Source: an uncultured Lachnospiraceae bacterium | GTDB lineage: Bacteria; Bacillota; Clostridia; Lachnospirales; Lachnospiraceae | Direction: 5' to 3' | DNA: 55,405 nucleotides | Assembly: GCA_902767135.1 (NCBI GenBank) | Contig: CACXGE010000153.1 | Span: forward strand, 1 to 55,405 | Shown here: piece by piece, positions 8,896 to 16,945 of the stretch | Numbering within the stretch: position 1 is the first letter of the stretch | Layout of the letters: every line of letters begins with the position of its first letter | The notes under the pieces: generated by a model | What the model was told of the DNA's origin: nothing | Databases searched by the model: none | The model's input: only the letters and a program-made list of their open reading frames with translations | Program-made: the position numbers and the translations under genes

Positions 8896-9756
8896 ATGTT
8901 AGTTAGAATGATACAGATATACCATATCATAAGGAAGTCTGCAGAAGAAGTAAATGAGAAAAATATCAGTACGTTTGCAGCAAAAGCAGCATATTTTATC
9001 ATACTTTCTTTTATTCCATTTTTAATTCTTCTGATGACTTTACTACAATTTACCAGGTTTCAGCAAGAAGATGTAATGCAGTTATTTCATCAGACAGTTC
9101 CAGAAACCATAGAGCCATTTATAAATTCCATTGTAAGTGAAATTTATGAGAAATCTTCTACCACTGTTATCTCAATTTCTGTGGTGGCAACTATGTGGAC
9201 TGCAGGAAAGGGGGTAACAGCAGTGATTCAGGGACTGAATTCGGCTTATGGGTTAAAAGAAACACGTAACTACTTCCTGCAACGGGTTGTGGGGACTTTA
9301 TATACCATAATGATGATTTTGGCTGTGGTGTTACTGTTGGTACTTGTTGTATTCGGAAATAAATTGCAAAGCCTTTTTGCTCCTCATTTTCCGATGATAA
9401 ATGTCTTAGTGATATCTCTATTAAAATTTCGTTTTGTCATTGTTTTGATTGTTTTGACTTTGTTGTTTACATTTATGTATGTGACAATGCCAAACCATAA
9501 GAAGCTACATGGAAAGAAAATCAAGGAGAGATTTCGAGCCCATGAGCCGGGGGCAGTTTTCACCGCACTGGCATGGGGGCTGTTTTCCTTTTTCTTTTCA
9601 ATTTACGTGGATCAGTTCAGCAATATGACCTATACATATGGAAGCCTGACAACCATTGTGGTTGTGATGATATGGCTGTATATGTGTATGTATATTATGT
9701 TGATTGGTGCTATGGTGAATGGTTGGTATTGCAACATCAAGGAAAATATGAAATAA
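8896..9756 (+). CDS. YihY/BrkB family inner membrane protein
   Basis: 286 residues with about six hydrophobic helices. The N-terminal TFAAKAAYFIILSFIPFLIL, a TMWTAGKGVTAVIQGLNSAYG segment and the C-terminal YTYGSLTTIVVVMIWLYMCM segment are typical of the YihY/BrkB family (once misnamed ribonuclease BN). The molecular role is not established; members are polytopic membrane proteins. The ATG lies 2 bp after the SpoIID-domain gene, indicating translational coupling. A degenerate piece of the palindromic repeat follows the gene at about 9770-9790. Confidence 0.88.
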   Translation: MLVRMIQIYHIIRKSAEEVNEKNISTFAAKAAYFIILSFIPFLILLMTLLQFTRFQQEDVMQLFHQTVPETIEPFINSIVSEIYEKSSTTVISISVVATMWTAGKGVTAVIQGLNSAYGLKETRNYFLQRVVGTLYTIMMILAVVLLLVLVVFGNKLQSLFAPHFPMINVLVISLLKFRFVIVLIVLTLLFTFMYVTMPNHKKLHGKKIKERFRAHEPGAVFTALAWGLFSFFFSIYVDQFSNMTYTYGSLTTIVVVMIWLYMCMYIMLIGAMVNGWYCNIKENMK

Positions 9757-9769
9757 TAGGATTGCTGTT

Positions 9770-9793
9770 TGGTGGTTCTGAACAGATGTATAG
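9770..9793. repeat. Degenerate terminal end of the palindromic repeat family
   Basis: TGGTGGTTCTGAACAGAT matches the right end of the solo repeat at 54258-54286 almost base for base. The left arm is poorly conserved here. It lies between yihY and degV. Confidence 0.5.
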
Positions 9794-9819
9794 TGAAAAT
9801 AAGAAAGTGAGGATGTATT

Positions 9820-10683
9820 GTGAGTAAGGTAGCAATTGTTACAGACAGTAATAGTGGGATTACCCAGTCCCAGGCAAAAGAAGTGGGGGTTTTTGTGCTC
9901 CCCATGCCTTTTATGATTAATGAAGTGACTTTTCTAGAGGACATTGATTTAACACAGGAAGAGTTTTATCAAAAGTTGGAGGGAGATGCTAATATTTGCA
10001 CTTCACAGCCTTCCCCTGAGTCTGTTATGAAGCTTTGGGATGAGGTGTTAAAAGAATATGACGAACTTGTGCATATTCCAATGTCCAGTGGTCTGAGTGG
10101 TTCCTGCCAGTCAGCTATGATGCTTGCACAGGATTATAGTGGACGGGTTCATGTGGTAAACAATCAGAGAATTTCTGTCACTCAGTTTCAGTCTGTTTTG
10201 GATGCCAAAGAACTGATTGCCCAGGGAAAAAGCGGAAAAGAAATTAAGGATATCTTGGAGGAAACCAAGTTTGAATCTAGTATTTACATTACATTAGATA
10301 CCTTAAAGTATCTGAAAAAGGGAGGAAGAATTACTCCAGCCGCCGCTGCATTGGGAACTTTACTAAAGTTAAAGCCTGTATTGCAGATTCAAGGAGAAAA
10401 GTTAGACGCATTTTCCAAGGCACGGACGATGAAGCAGGCAAAGTCTACTATGATAAATGCCATCAAACAAGATATTGAGCGCCGATTTGGCGGGGATTTA
10501 TCAAAGGTAAGACTTGCCATTGCATACACGAAAGATAAAACGGTAGCAGAGGAGTTTGCGAAAGAAGTGGAAGCGGAATTCCCAGATGTTCCAATCAGAA
10601 TGGATCCTCTTTCTTTAAGTGTATCTTGTCATATTGGACCGGGGGCAGTGGCCTTGGCGGTTACAAAAAATGTGGAACTTTGA
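9820..10683 (+). CDS. DegV family fatty-acid-binding protein
   Basis: 287 residues, full length for the DegV family, which binds a fatty acid and in Firmicutes supplies acyl groups as a FakB-type partner of the FakA kinase. Typical elements are VAIVTDSNSGI at the N-terminus, IPMSSGLSGSCQSA in the ligand site, LDTLKYLKKGGRI, and a C-terminal HIGPGAVAL motif. It starts with GTG at 9820, with GTGAGG seven bases upstream. Whether it is a true FakB cannot be told from sequence; no fakA gene is in the window. It is on the same strand as the ABC transporter genes 50 bp downstream. Confidence 0.92.
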   Translation: MSKVAIVTDSNSGITQSQAKEVGVFVLPMPFMINEVTFLEDIDLTQEEFYQKLEGDANICTSQPSPESVMKLWDEVLKEYDELVHIPMSSGLSGSCQSAMMLAQDYSGRVHVVNNQRISVTQFQSVLDAKELIAQGKSGKEIKDILEETKFESSIYITLDTLKYLKKGGRITPAAAALGTLLKLKPVLQIQGEKLDAFSKARTMKQAKSTMINAIKQDIERRFGGDLSKVRLAIAYTKDKTVAEEFAKEVEAEFPDVPIRMDPLSLSVSCHIGPGAVALAVTKNVEL

Positions 10684-10733
10684 TGAGAAGATTGTGGTGT
10701 TTACCATAAAAAAATAGATATGAGGTGAGAACT

Positions 10734-11651
10734 TTGAAATTAGAAGTGAAAAATATTCATAAGAGTTTTGGCGGAACGGAAGTCCTTCATGGAATCAGCT
10801 TTACGGTAGAAAGCAACAACGCCTTGGGATTGTTGGGAAGAAATGGTGCAGGAAAAACCACCACCATGCGAATCCTGATGGATGTGTTTAAGGCAAACCA
10901 GGGGGAAATTTTACTGGATGGGAAGAAATTTGAACCTTCAAAATGTAGTATTGGGTATATGCCGGAAGAACGAGGGTTATATCCAAAACGTGTGATTTTG
11001 GAACAGATGATTTACTTTGGAAGATTACACGGACTTGGAAAAAAGGAAGCCGAGGAAAGTAGCAAAAAATGGCTAAACCGTATGGGAATTGGAGAATATG
11101 CCAACAGGAAACTGGAGACTTTATCCAAGGGAAATCAGCAGAAGGTTCAGCTTGCAGCCACTTTGGTGGCAAATCCGGATATTGTAGTATTAGATGAACC
11201 TTTTTCTGGTCTAGATCCGGTAAATTCCCAGGTGTTAAAAGATATTGTGACAGAGTTGATAGCAAAGGGTAAATTGGTGATTTTTTCCAGCCATCAGATG
11301 AACTATGTAGAAGAGTTCTGTGACAACATTGTGATAATCAATCATGGAAATGTGGTGTTGTCAGGAAAGCTAAAAGAAATCAAAAGGGAATTTGGCAAGG
11401 ATCAGTTGGTAGTTGGTTTTGAGCAGTTGTCCGGGGACGAGACCAGACAACTGCTGGAAACAAAATACTCAGAGTATGTTCAGGTTACAGCAGTCACAAA
11501 AAGTCAGGTAGTATTAAAATTAAAGGAATCCGTGGAAAAGAATGACTTTATACAGGCAATGGCAAAAAATGGAGAAAATATATCTTTTGTAGGAAATTAT
11601 GAGCCATCCTTAAACGATATTTTTGTGGAGAAAGCAGGTGATGAGGTATGA
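10734..11651 (+). CDS. ABC transporter ATP-binding protein (NatA-like)
   Basis: 305 residues. Walker A is GRNGAGKTTTMRIL (about residue 37), the signature is LSKGNQQKVQL, Walker B is DIVVLDEPFSGLDP, and the switch His is in FSSHQM. A C-terminal extension of about 80 residues after the ATPase domain is typical of the NatA/DrrA group of exporters. I prefer the TTG at 10734, because GAGGTG at 10722-10727 is well spaced for it; an in-frame GTG at 10725 overlaps that site. The permease gene overlaps its stop codon by an ATGA junction, so the two form one transporter. The substrate is unknown; NatAB homologues export sodium or drugs. Confidence 0.93.
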   Translation: MKLEVKNIHKSFGGTEVLHGISFTVESNNALGLLGRNGAGKTTTMRILMDVFKANQGEILLDGKKFEPSKCSIGYMPEERGLYPKRVILEQMIYFGRLHGLGKKEAEESSKKWLNRMGIGEYANRKLETLSKGNQQKVQLAATLVANPDIVVLDEPFSGLDPVNSQVLKDIVTELIAKGKLVIFSSHQMNYVEEFCDNIVIINHGNVVLSGKLKEIKREFGKDQLVVGFEQLSGDETRQLLETKYSEYVQVTAVTKSQVVLKLKESVEKNDFIQAMAKNGENISFVGNYEPSLNDIFVEKAGDEV

Positions 11652-12901
11652 GAAAGTTTTTCGTTGTGTTAGGATTCGAATTAAAAAATTATTTAAAAGA
11701 CAAAACCTTTCTGATTATCACTCTCTTGATTTCCGTCTTCGGAGGACTGGCATTGTTTCTACCTAGTTTCTTCGATTTGTCAGATGTACTTCCAGTACCT
11801 GCCCATGAGGGAAAACAACAAATTTCAGAGGAACAGGAGAAAGAAAAAGAAGAAGAGGTTTCTATTAAATATTACATAAGTGATGATGAGAAGTTGATAC
11901 CTAAGGAATTGTGGGTAGAATTTTACGAAGAAGGAACCTATCAATTTGTTACAAAAGATAAGGTAGAACAAGCTGTGAAAAAACATGAGTCAGATGAAGC
12001 GATTGGTTTTGTGGTGAATTCTTTGACAGATGTAGATTACTATGTGATGAACAAAGGTATGATGGATATGGACACCGTAACCATGCAGGGATTGCTGGCA
12101 ACAGTTTACCAAATGGACTTTTGTGAGCAGAATCACATTGACTATGCAACTTTTACACAGGTGTTGGAGCCACCAATTAAGATAAATGAGAATATTTTGG
12201 GAAAAGATACGGAGAGCAATTTCTGGTATTGTTATGCATTTGAAATTTTGATTTTTATGATGATTGTTATGTATGGGCAGATGATTGCTGTGGCGGTGAC
12301 TTCAGAAAAAAGTAACCGTAGTATCGAGGTTTTGGTGACCTCCACTACGCCAGTGAGTCTGTTGTTTGGAAAGGTAATTGCAGGAGCAATTGCAGCAGTG
12401 ATTCAGGTAGGTGCTATTTTCTTATGTGTTTTTGGCTCATATGCAATTAATCGTGATGCATGGGGCGGATTGCTGGACATGATTCTTCATGTGCCAGCCA
12501 GTGTAATGATTACGTTCTGTTTCTTTGGATTGGGCGGTTTTCTGTTTTATGCTTTCCTGTATGGAGCGATGGGTGCCCTTGTCAGTAAGACAGAAGACAT
12601 TAGCAAGTCAGTGAGTGGTATTATGATGGTTATTATGGTCGTATACTTTATCTCATTGGCACAGTTAAGCAATGTGGACGGAATTCTAATCAAGGTGTTA
12701 TCTTTCCTTCCATTTAGTTCTTACAGTGCCATGTTTGCTAGAATTGCTATGGGAAGTGTATCCATAATTGAAGTAATTGTTTCTGGAGTGATTTTAGTAG
12801 CATCTATTGTAGGGGCCGGATGGGTTGGAGCATTTATCTACCGCCGAGGTACCCTTCGCTATGGAAATCCTATTAAGCTAAAAAATATCTGGAAAGAATA
12901 A
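11648..12901 (+). CDS. ABC-2 type exporter permease (NatB-like)
   Basis: 417 residues. One N-terminal helix (about 17-38) is followed by an extracytoplasmic loop of about 150 residues with a Glu/Lys-rich stretch, then five or six C-terminal membrane helices, the ABC-2 layout of NatB and YhaP type permeases. TSEKSNRSIEVLVTSTTP, just after the first C-terminal helix, is the characteristic ABC-2 coupling region. The start overlaps the ATPase gene stop (ATGA). About 60 bp downstream begins the TerD-like gene on the same strand with no terminator between, so the exporter may be cotranscribed with the TerD-AIM24-flotillin genes. Confidence 0.9.
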   Translation: MRKFFVVLGFELKNYLKDKTFLIITLLISVFGGLALFLPSFFDLSDVLPVPAHEGKQQISEEQEKEKEEEVSIKYYISDDEKLIPKELWVEFYEEGTYQFVTKDKVEQAVKKHESDEAIGFVVNSLTDVDYYVMNKGMMDMDTVTMQGLLATVYQMDFCEQNHIDYATFTQVLEPPIKINENILGKDTESNFWYCYAFEILIFMMIVMYGQMIAVAVTSEKSNRSIEVLVTSTTPVSLLFGKVIAGAIAAVIQVGAIFLCVFGSYAINRDAWGGLLDMILHVPASVMITFCFFGLGGFLFYAFLYGAMGALVSKTEDISKSVSGIMMVIMVVYFISLAQLSNVDGILIKVLSFLPFSSYSAMFARIAMGSVSIIEVIVSGVILVASIVGAGWVGAFIYRRGTLRYGNPIKLKNIWKE

Positions 12902-12961
12902 TAAGATTGTTTTGAACAGATAGGAAGAATGAATTTTATAAATCAAGTTAGGGGTGAAAAT

Positions 12962-13816
12962 ATGGTAAATATTCCAATGAATACCCGGGATGGGTATAAC
13001 AGCCAGACAGTGACCCAGTTAAATGGGATTGGAAGGCAGATTCCAGTGATACATGCGGGAAACGTGTTAGAGTTGAATCATATGATGCAGAATCCTGCTA
13101 TGGCAGCACAAGCAACAGCCGCTTCCCAGTCTGCACCTGTAGCAGTGGCAAATCCGGCATCACAGCCAGTACCAGCCATGCCAGTGACCAATGCGACCGC
13201 GGCAAGCCCGGTATCCCAGCAAACGCCTGCTACACCGGTGACACCACAGATGAATATGCCTGCAATGAATCATAAGATTCAGAAAGGACAGAAGGTGGCC
13301 ATTTCACAGGCACCAGTGTCCGCATTAAAGGCGTGTTTTGGGTGGAACACAACCAACAGCCAGTGTGACGTGGATGTCTCTGCATTTTTGCTGGGAGACA
13401 ACGGAAAGGTATTAGGAGATGACTGGTTTGTGTTCTATGGTCAGGATACTAGTCCGGATAGAGCTGTGGTTTTCAAAAACGAAGGACAACAGGACAGACA
13501 GAGTGTTTCCATTCAGTTAAGTTCTTTAAATCCTGCAGTAAAAAAGATTGTATTTGTGTTGACCATCAATGAGGCATTGAATAAACAACTGAATTTTGGA
13601 ATGATGAAAGATGCCTATGTAAGAATTTTAGATGGGCAGACCGGTGTGGAATACTGCAGCTTTGTGATGGAAGAATATTATTCCAATGTAATTTCCATGA
13701 TGATTGGAGAAGTGTATTTACATAATGGACAGTGGAAGTTTAATGCGGTAGGAAACGGTGTGGCAAAGGATTTGGAAGGATTATGCCAGCTGTATGGAGT
13801 ACAGGTTGACGGTTAA
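12962..13816 (+). CDS. TerD family protein with a low-complexity N-terminal region
   Basis: 284 residues. The C-terminal part (about 110-284) matches the TerD fold: DVDVSAFLLGDNGKVL, DDWFVFYGQ and DRQSVSIQLSSL are the calcium-binding and core motifs of the tellurite-resistance TerD/TerE/CAB family. About 70 residues before it are Ala, Pro, Gln and Thr rich, a flexible spacer. No signal or membrane segment. I place the start at 12962, with AGGGGTG at 12950-12956, rather than the ATG at 12929. TerD proteins are linked to envelope and chemical stress, but their biochemical action is poorly known. Next genes are AIM24-like and flotillin-like, 58 and 33 bp apart, so a membrane-associated job is likely. 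Confidence 0.85.
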   Translation: MVNIPMNTRDGYNSQTVTQLNGIGRQIPVIHAGNVLELNHMMQNPAMAAQATAASQSAPVAVANPASQPVPAMPVTNATAASPVSQQTPATPVTPQMNMPAMNHKIQKGQKVAISQAPVSALKACFGWNTTNSQCDVDVSAFLLGDNGKVLGDDWFVFYGQDTSPDRAVVFKNEGQQDRQSVSIQLSSLNPAVKKIVFVLTINEALNKQLNFGMMKDAYVRILDGQTGVEYCSFVMEEYYSNVISMMIGEVYLHNGQWKFNAVGNGVAKDLEGLCQLYGVQVDG

Positions 13817-13874
13817 ATAAAATATTCAGGACTAGATAATCCGGTATTAAGATTATCACTTAAGGAGGAAAATC

Positions 13875-14585
13875 ATGATAACATTTGAAACGGTGAATGA
13901 ATTAACTTTAAAGATAACATGTAAGGGTGGATATGAGGAAGTATTCACAAAAGCAGGAGCGTTTGTGGCAGGAGAATGTAACGGACCAAAGAACTATAAG
14001 TTTGACAAGGTGTTACTTGGCCCTCAGCAGAATATGGGGCAGGCGTTATTGGGCTCTTTGGTTCGACGTGTTACAGGTGAGAACCTTCCATTGATGAAGG
14101 GAATGTTTAACGGGGACTCGGTTACCTATTATTCAAATTGTGGACAGCATGTGGTGGTATATAAATTAGCCCAGGGGGAAACCATTTCGGTAGAGTCAGA
14201 AAATATTCTTGCATTTACACCAGATTGTAAATATGATGTAAGATTTTTAGGATGCGGTGTGGTATCCCAAAAAGGTCTTGCAACATCAACCTTGACAGGG
14301 CAGGGACCAAATGCATACGTAGCCTTTACTTGTGATGGCAACCCTATTGTATTGAGCAATATGCAGAATCAGTCAACCATTTCTGTTGACCCGGATGCTG
14401 TTGTATGCTGGATTGGACAGAGAGGAAGCTGTGACCCGGATATCAAGATGGACGTTTCATGGAAAACCTTTATTGGACAGTCCTCTGGAGAATCTTATTC
14501 CTTTGAATGGAGTGGCTATCAGCCGGTTACAGTTATTGTACAGCCTACAGAACGAGGCGGCGGTATTCATGTAGCTATGGATTAG
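13875..14585 (+). CDS. AIM24 family protein
   Basis: 236 residues, the usual size. The family (TIGR00266-like beta-sandwich) takes its name from a yeast mitochondrial protein and is widespread in bacteria without a defined reaction. Features seen are a Gly-rich repeated beta pattern, GLATSTLTGQGPNAYVAFTC and SVDPDAVVCWIG, equivalent to the family's 'V.P..VVAW' signature. No signal peptide or membrane helix. AGGAGG sits just upstream of the ATG. It lies between the TerD-like and flotillin-like genes; comparative studies have associated AIM24 with Ter stress systems, which fits this neighbourhood. Confidence 0.85.
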   Translation: MITFETVNELTLKITCKGGYEEVFTKAGAFVAGECNGPKNYKFDKVLLGPQQNMGQALLGSLVRRVTGENLPLMKGMFNGDSVTYYSNCGQHVVVYKLAQGETISVESENILAFTPDCKYDVRFLGCGVVSQKGLATSTLTGQGPNAYVAFTCDGNPIVLSNMQNQSTISVDPDAVVCWIGQRGSCDPDIKMDVSWKTFIGQSSGESYSFEWSGYQPVTVIVQPTERGGGIHVAMD

Positions 14586-14618
14586 CTTGGGGCCTGACGG
14601 ATAAAAGGAGGAAACAGT

Positions 14619-16091
14619 ATGAATATATTTATTATCGGAGTTATCGGTGTTGTAGTATTGCTTCTTATCATTCTTATGACAGGATATGTGAAAGCACCTA
14701 CAGACAGAGCTTATATTATTTCGGGTTTAAAGAAGGAACCAAAGGTTTTGATTGGTCGTGCAGGAATTAAGATTCCTTTCCTGGAAAGAAAAGATGAGTT
14801 AATTTTAAGACAGATCAGCATTGATATTAAGACAAATGGATTTATACCAACAAAGGACTTTATCGGTGTAGATATAGATGCGGTGGCAAAGGTCAGAGTA
14901 TTGACCAAGTCGGACATCTCAGAGGAAAGAGGTCTTACAGAACATATGGTAAGAGCTGCAATGAAGAACTTTCTCAATATGAAGGAAGAAGATATCTCCT
15001 TTGCATTGACAGACTCTTTACAGGGTAATATGCGTGAAATCATCGGTACTCAGTCATTAAAGGATTTATGTAGCAATCGTAAGGCATTTGGTGATGAGGT
15101 ACAGGAAAAGGCCCAGAAGGATATGAATGCCCTGGGTATCTGGATTGAATCCTGCAACATCCAGAGGATTGAAGATGAGAACAATCTCATCAATGCGTTG
15201 GGACAGGATAATATGTCACAGATTCAGAAGGATGCCTCCATTGCAAAGGCACAGGCAGACAGAGATGTGGCAGTGGCACAGGCGGAAGCCCAAAAACTAG
15301 CCAATGATGCAGAGGTTTTAGCACAGACAGATATTGCGCAAAAGCAGAATGAACTGAAGATTAAACAGGCTGAATTAAAGAAAGAGGCAGATATTAAGGA
15401 AGCGGAAGCGGATGCCGCCTATAAGATTCAGGAAGAAGCTCAGCGTAAGACCATTGAAATAACTAAAACTGAGGCAGATATTGCCAGACAGGAAAAAGAG
15501 ATTGAATTAAAACGCAAAGAAGCCGAGGCCAGAGAGCAGGAACTGTCAGCTACAGTGCGCAAGCAGGCAGATGCAGATAAATACCGCAGACAGCAGGAAG
15601 CGGAAGCCAAGTTGATTGAGCGTCAGAAAGCGGCGGAAGCTGAGCGTTATGAGCAGGAAAAGGAAGCCGAGGCGTTAAAAATCAGTGCCGATGCCAAAAA
15701 ATATCAGGCAGAGCAGGAAGCGGCGGCAATTCGAGCAAAGGGTCTTGCGGAAGCTGAGGCTATCAAGGCGAAAGGTGTGGCAGAAGCTGAGGCCACGGAG
15801 AAAAAGGCGGAGGCAATGGCAAAGATGCAGGAGGCCGCTGTACTTGAAATGTACTTTAAGGTATTGCCGGAAATTGCAGCCAGCGTAGCAAAACCTTTGG
15901 AAAATATCAGCAATATTACCATGTATGGTGAAGGTAATACCGCCAAGTTGGTGGAAGACATTACAAAGGCAACTACCCAAGTTTCCGAAGGTCTAACATC
16001 AGGATTGGGATTTGATATCAAATCCCTGCTTTCCGGCGTCACCAAGAAGGAATCTGAAACGGAAAAAGATTCTTATAAAGAAGTGGAATAA
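14619..16091 (+). CDS. Flotillin-like SPFH domain protein
   Basis: 490 residues. One N-terminal membrane hairpin or anchor (about residues 3-24) precedes an SPFH/band 7 domain (about 25-190). A very long alanine, glutamate and lysine rich coiled coil (about 195-410) of repeated EAEA-type heptads follows, then a short Gly-rich C-terminal region. This is the FloT/flotillin plan: oligomeric scaffolds of membrane microdomains. The long coiled coil is unusually rich in AQAEAQ and KAEAEA repeats and is the likely assembly part. The gene is last in the TerD-AIM24-flotillin set and is followed by a hairpin terminator at 16139. Confidence 0.9.
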   Translation: MNIFIIGVIGVVVLLLIILMTGYVKAPTDRAYIISGLKKEPKVLIGRAGIKIPFLERKDELILRQISIDIKTNGFIPTKDFIGVDIDAVAKVRVLTKSDISEERGLTEHMVRAAMKNFLNMKEEDISFALTDSLQGNMREIIGTQSLKDLCSNRKAFGDEVQEKAQKDMNALGIWIESCNIQRIEDENNLINALGQDNMSQIQKDASIAKAQADRDVAVAQAEAQKLANDAEVLAQTDIAQKQNELKIKQAELKKEADIKEAEADAAYKIQEEAQRKTIEITKTEADIARQEKEIELKRKEAEAREQELSATVRKQADADKYRRQQEAEAKLIERQKAAEAERYEQEKEAEALKISADAKKYQAEQEAAAIRAKGLAEAEAIKAKGVAEAEATEKKAEAMAKMQEAAVLEMYFKVLPEIAASVAKPLENISNITMYGEGNTAKLVEDITKATTQVSEGLTSGLGFDIKSLLSGVTKKESETEKDSYKEVE

Positions 16092-16138
16092 TTCTACATA
16101 ATATTCATAGGAATTAAATATTGGAAACATAAAACATG

Positions 16139-16181
16139 AACCCGGGATGGTATCCTCAAAATGGATATAACCCCGGGTTTT
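16139..16181 (+). terminator. Terminator after the flotillin-like gene
   Basis: AACCCGGG (16139-16146) pairs with CCCGGGTT (16172-16179), followed by T residues. The 25-base interior can pair partly. It ends the plus-strand block that starts at the SpoIID-domain gene. Confidence 0.75.
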
Positions 16182-16232
16182 CTGAATAACTGGCATAGAG
16201 TCGTAGCAAAAAGGGAGGGTAAAGAGTGAGTT

Positions 16233-16270
16233 CCAACTATTCGGAAAATGCAACTTTTCCGAATAGTTGG
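16233..16270. repeat. Perfect 16 bp inverted repeat
   Basis: Arms CCAACTATTCGGAAAA (16233-16248) and TTTTCCGAATAGTTGG (16255-16270) are perfectly complementary around a 6-base loop. No T run follows on either strand, so it is not a standard terminator. It is immediately adjacent to the hairpin at 16274-16299. Confidence 0.85.
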
Positions 16271-16273
16271 ACA

Positions 16274-16299
16274 AGTTTACATAATCCTCTTACGTAAAC
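16274..16299 (-). repeat. Hairpin repeat, left copy flanking the 85-residue gene
   Basis: 26 bases that match the copy at 16589-16614 at 21 positions. Read on the minus strand, GTTTACGTAA pairs with TTATGTAAAC through 10 bp including one G-U. The differences from the other copy keep the stem pairable on the minus strand only, which suggests an RNA or single-strand structure read in that direction. Confidence 0.65.
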
Positions 16300-16312
16300 T
16301 TGTCTAACTGGG

Positions 16313-16570
16313 CTAAGCATCAAAATCTGTTGTAAATACTCCCTCAGGGGTTTTCATTGTAAGTATACCTAAGTTAAAGTCTTCATCGTTGATTGTAATA
16401 TGATATTCAAACACTACATCATCATCGAATTTAGATAACAGGATGTAGGTTCCATTTTCTTTGCCATCAATCTGATCACAGATATCGTTGTAGACATCTG
16501 CACCGGAGATTTCTCTGGGATAACCAGAGTCTTTGATTTTTTTTTCAATTGTTTTATATAATTCGTTCAT
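16313..16570 (-). CDS. Small acidic protein of unknown function
   Basis: 85 residues, acidic, no signal peptide or membrane helix. It opens with MNELYKTIEKKIKDSGYPRE and ends with TPEGVFTTDFDA. A good ribosome site (AAAGGATG) precedes the ATG. I do not recognise a named family, though the even composition and good ribosome site say it is real. It lies directly downstream, on the same strand, of a remnant resembling the first 32 codons of a Fic protein, and it is bracketed by two similar hairpin repeats. It may be the surviving partner of a lost Fic-containing pair, but that is inference from position only. Confidence 0.75.
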   Translation of the reverse strand: MNELYKTIEKKIKDSGYPREISGADVYNDICDQIDGKENGTYILLSKFDDDVVFEYHITINDEDFNLGILTMKTPEGVFTTDFDA

Positions 16571-16588
16571 TTTTCATCCTTTCATATT

Positions 16589-16614
16589 AGTTTACATAAT
16601 TTGCTTATGCAAAC
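16589..16614 (-). repeat. Hairpin repeat, right copy, inserted at the end of the Fic-like remnant
   Basis: On the minus strand GTTTGCATAA pairs with TTATGTAAAC through 10 bp with one G-U. The TAA that stops the Fic-like remnant lies inside its left arm. Sister of the copy at 16274-16299. Confidence 0.65.
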
Positions 16615-16703
16615 ATTTCAATTGCACGTAATTTACTTAATTTTTCTTCCTGCCTTGCCAGATCTGAGGAATCTTGTAGTCCAAGCTTATTTTCTAGCGC
16701 CAT
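16605..16703 (-). pseudogene. Remnant of a Fic-family (cell filamentation) gene start
   Basis: A 32-codon frame begins MALENKLGLQDSSDLARQEE and continues through KLSKLRAIEMFA. A clear ribosome site (AGGAAGG) sits before the ATG. From memory this resembles the N-terminus of clostridial Fic/cell-filamentation AMP-transferases (ENKLGIT.S.ELA..EE..SK..A.ELF). The frame is cut at a TAA inside a palindromic repeat, and no HPFxxGNGR Fic core exists in the flanking DNA. Most of the gene therefore appears to have been deleted, leaving start signals and the first residues. It could still be translated as a short peptide. Confidence 0.6.
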
Positions 16704-16735
16704 ATTACACCTTCCTTACACCAAGTTCTACAGAA

Positions 16736-16768
16736 AAACAGGTGTCACAATATAGGTAACACCTGTTT
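16736..16768 (-). terminator. Terminator-like hairpin downstream of the nfn genes
   Basis: AAACAGGTGT and ACACCTGTTT (16736-16745 with 16759-16768) form a perfect 10 bp stem; five T residues follow on the minus strand. It lies between the nfnB end plus composite repeat and the Fic-like remnant. Confidence 0.75.
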
Positions 16769-16779
16769 CGATGATAAAT

Positions 16780-16915
16780 CGTATCTGTTCAGAGCCACTG
16801 AACAGATACGTAAATGGGGCAATGCTTACGCATGCATAATCGCCCCATTTTTATCAAATTTTCATTTTTCCACGGTCTCAGCAGTAAATGCTGAGACCTG
16901 TACTGAATAGTTACG
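16780..16915 (-). repeat. Composite structured repeat, copy A (136 bp)
   Basis: Read on the minus strand it has a left end CGTAACTATTCAG, a hairpin with arms GGTCTCAGCA/TGCTGAGACC, a second hairpin with arms AAATGGGGC/GCCCCATTT, and a right end hairpin whose arms are CGTATCTGTTCAG and CTGAACAGATACG. Copy B at 47442-47575 has the same order, spacing and loop sequences, and three stem pairs differ by double compensatory changes. The ends are imperfect inverted repeats, as in a MITE. It lies just after the nfnB stop. Confidence 0.85.
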
Positions 16916-16945
16916 ATAAATCAATAATTAGCTACATTCTGTATA

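Noticed and set aside
12929..12961. Upstream ATG of the TerD-like gene
   Set aside because: Its AGGAAG is only one base from the ATG, whereas the ATG at 12962 has a well-placed AGGGGTG.
12962..16091. Classic tellurite-resistance operon
   Set aside because: Only a TerD-like gene is present; terC, terZ, terA and terB are absent.
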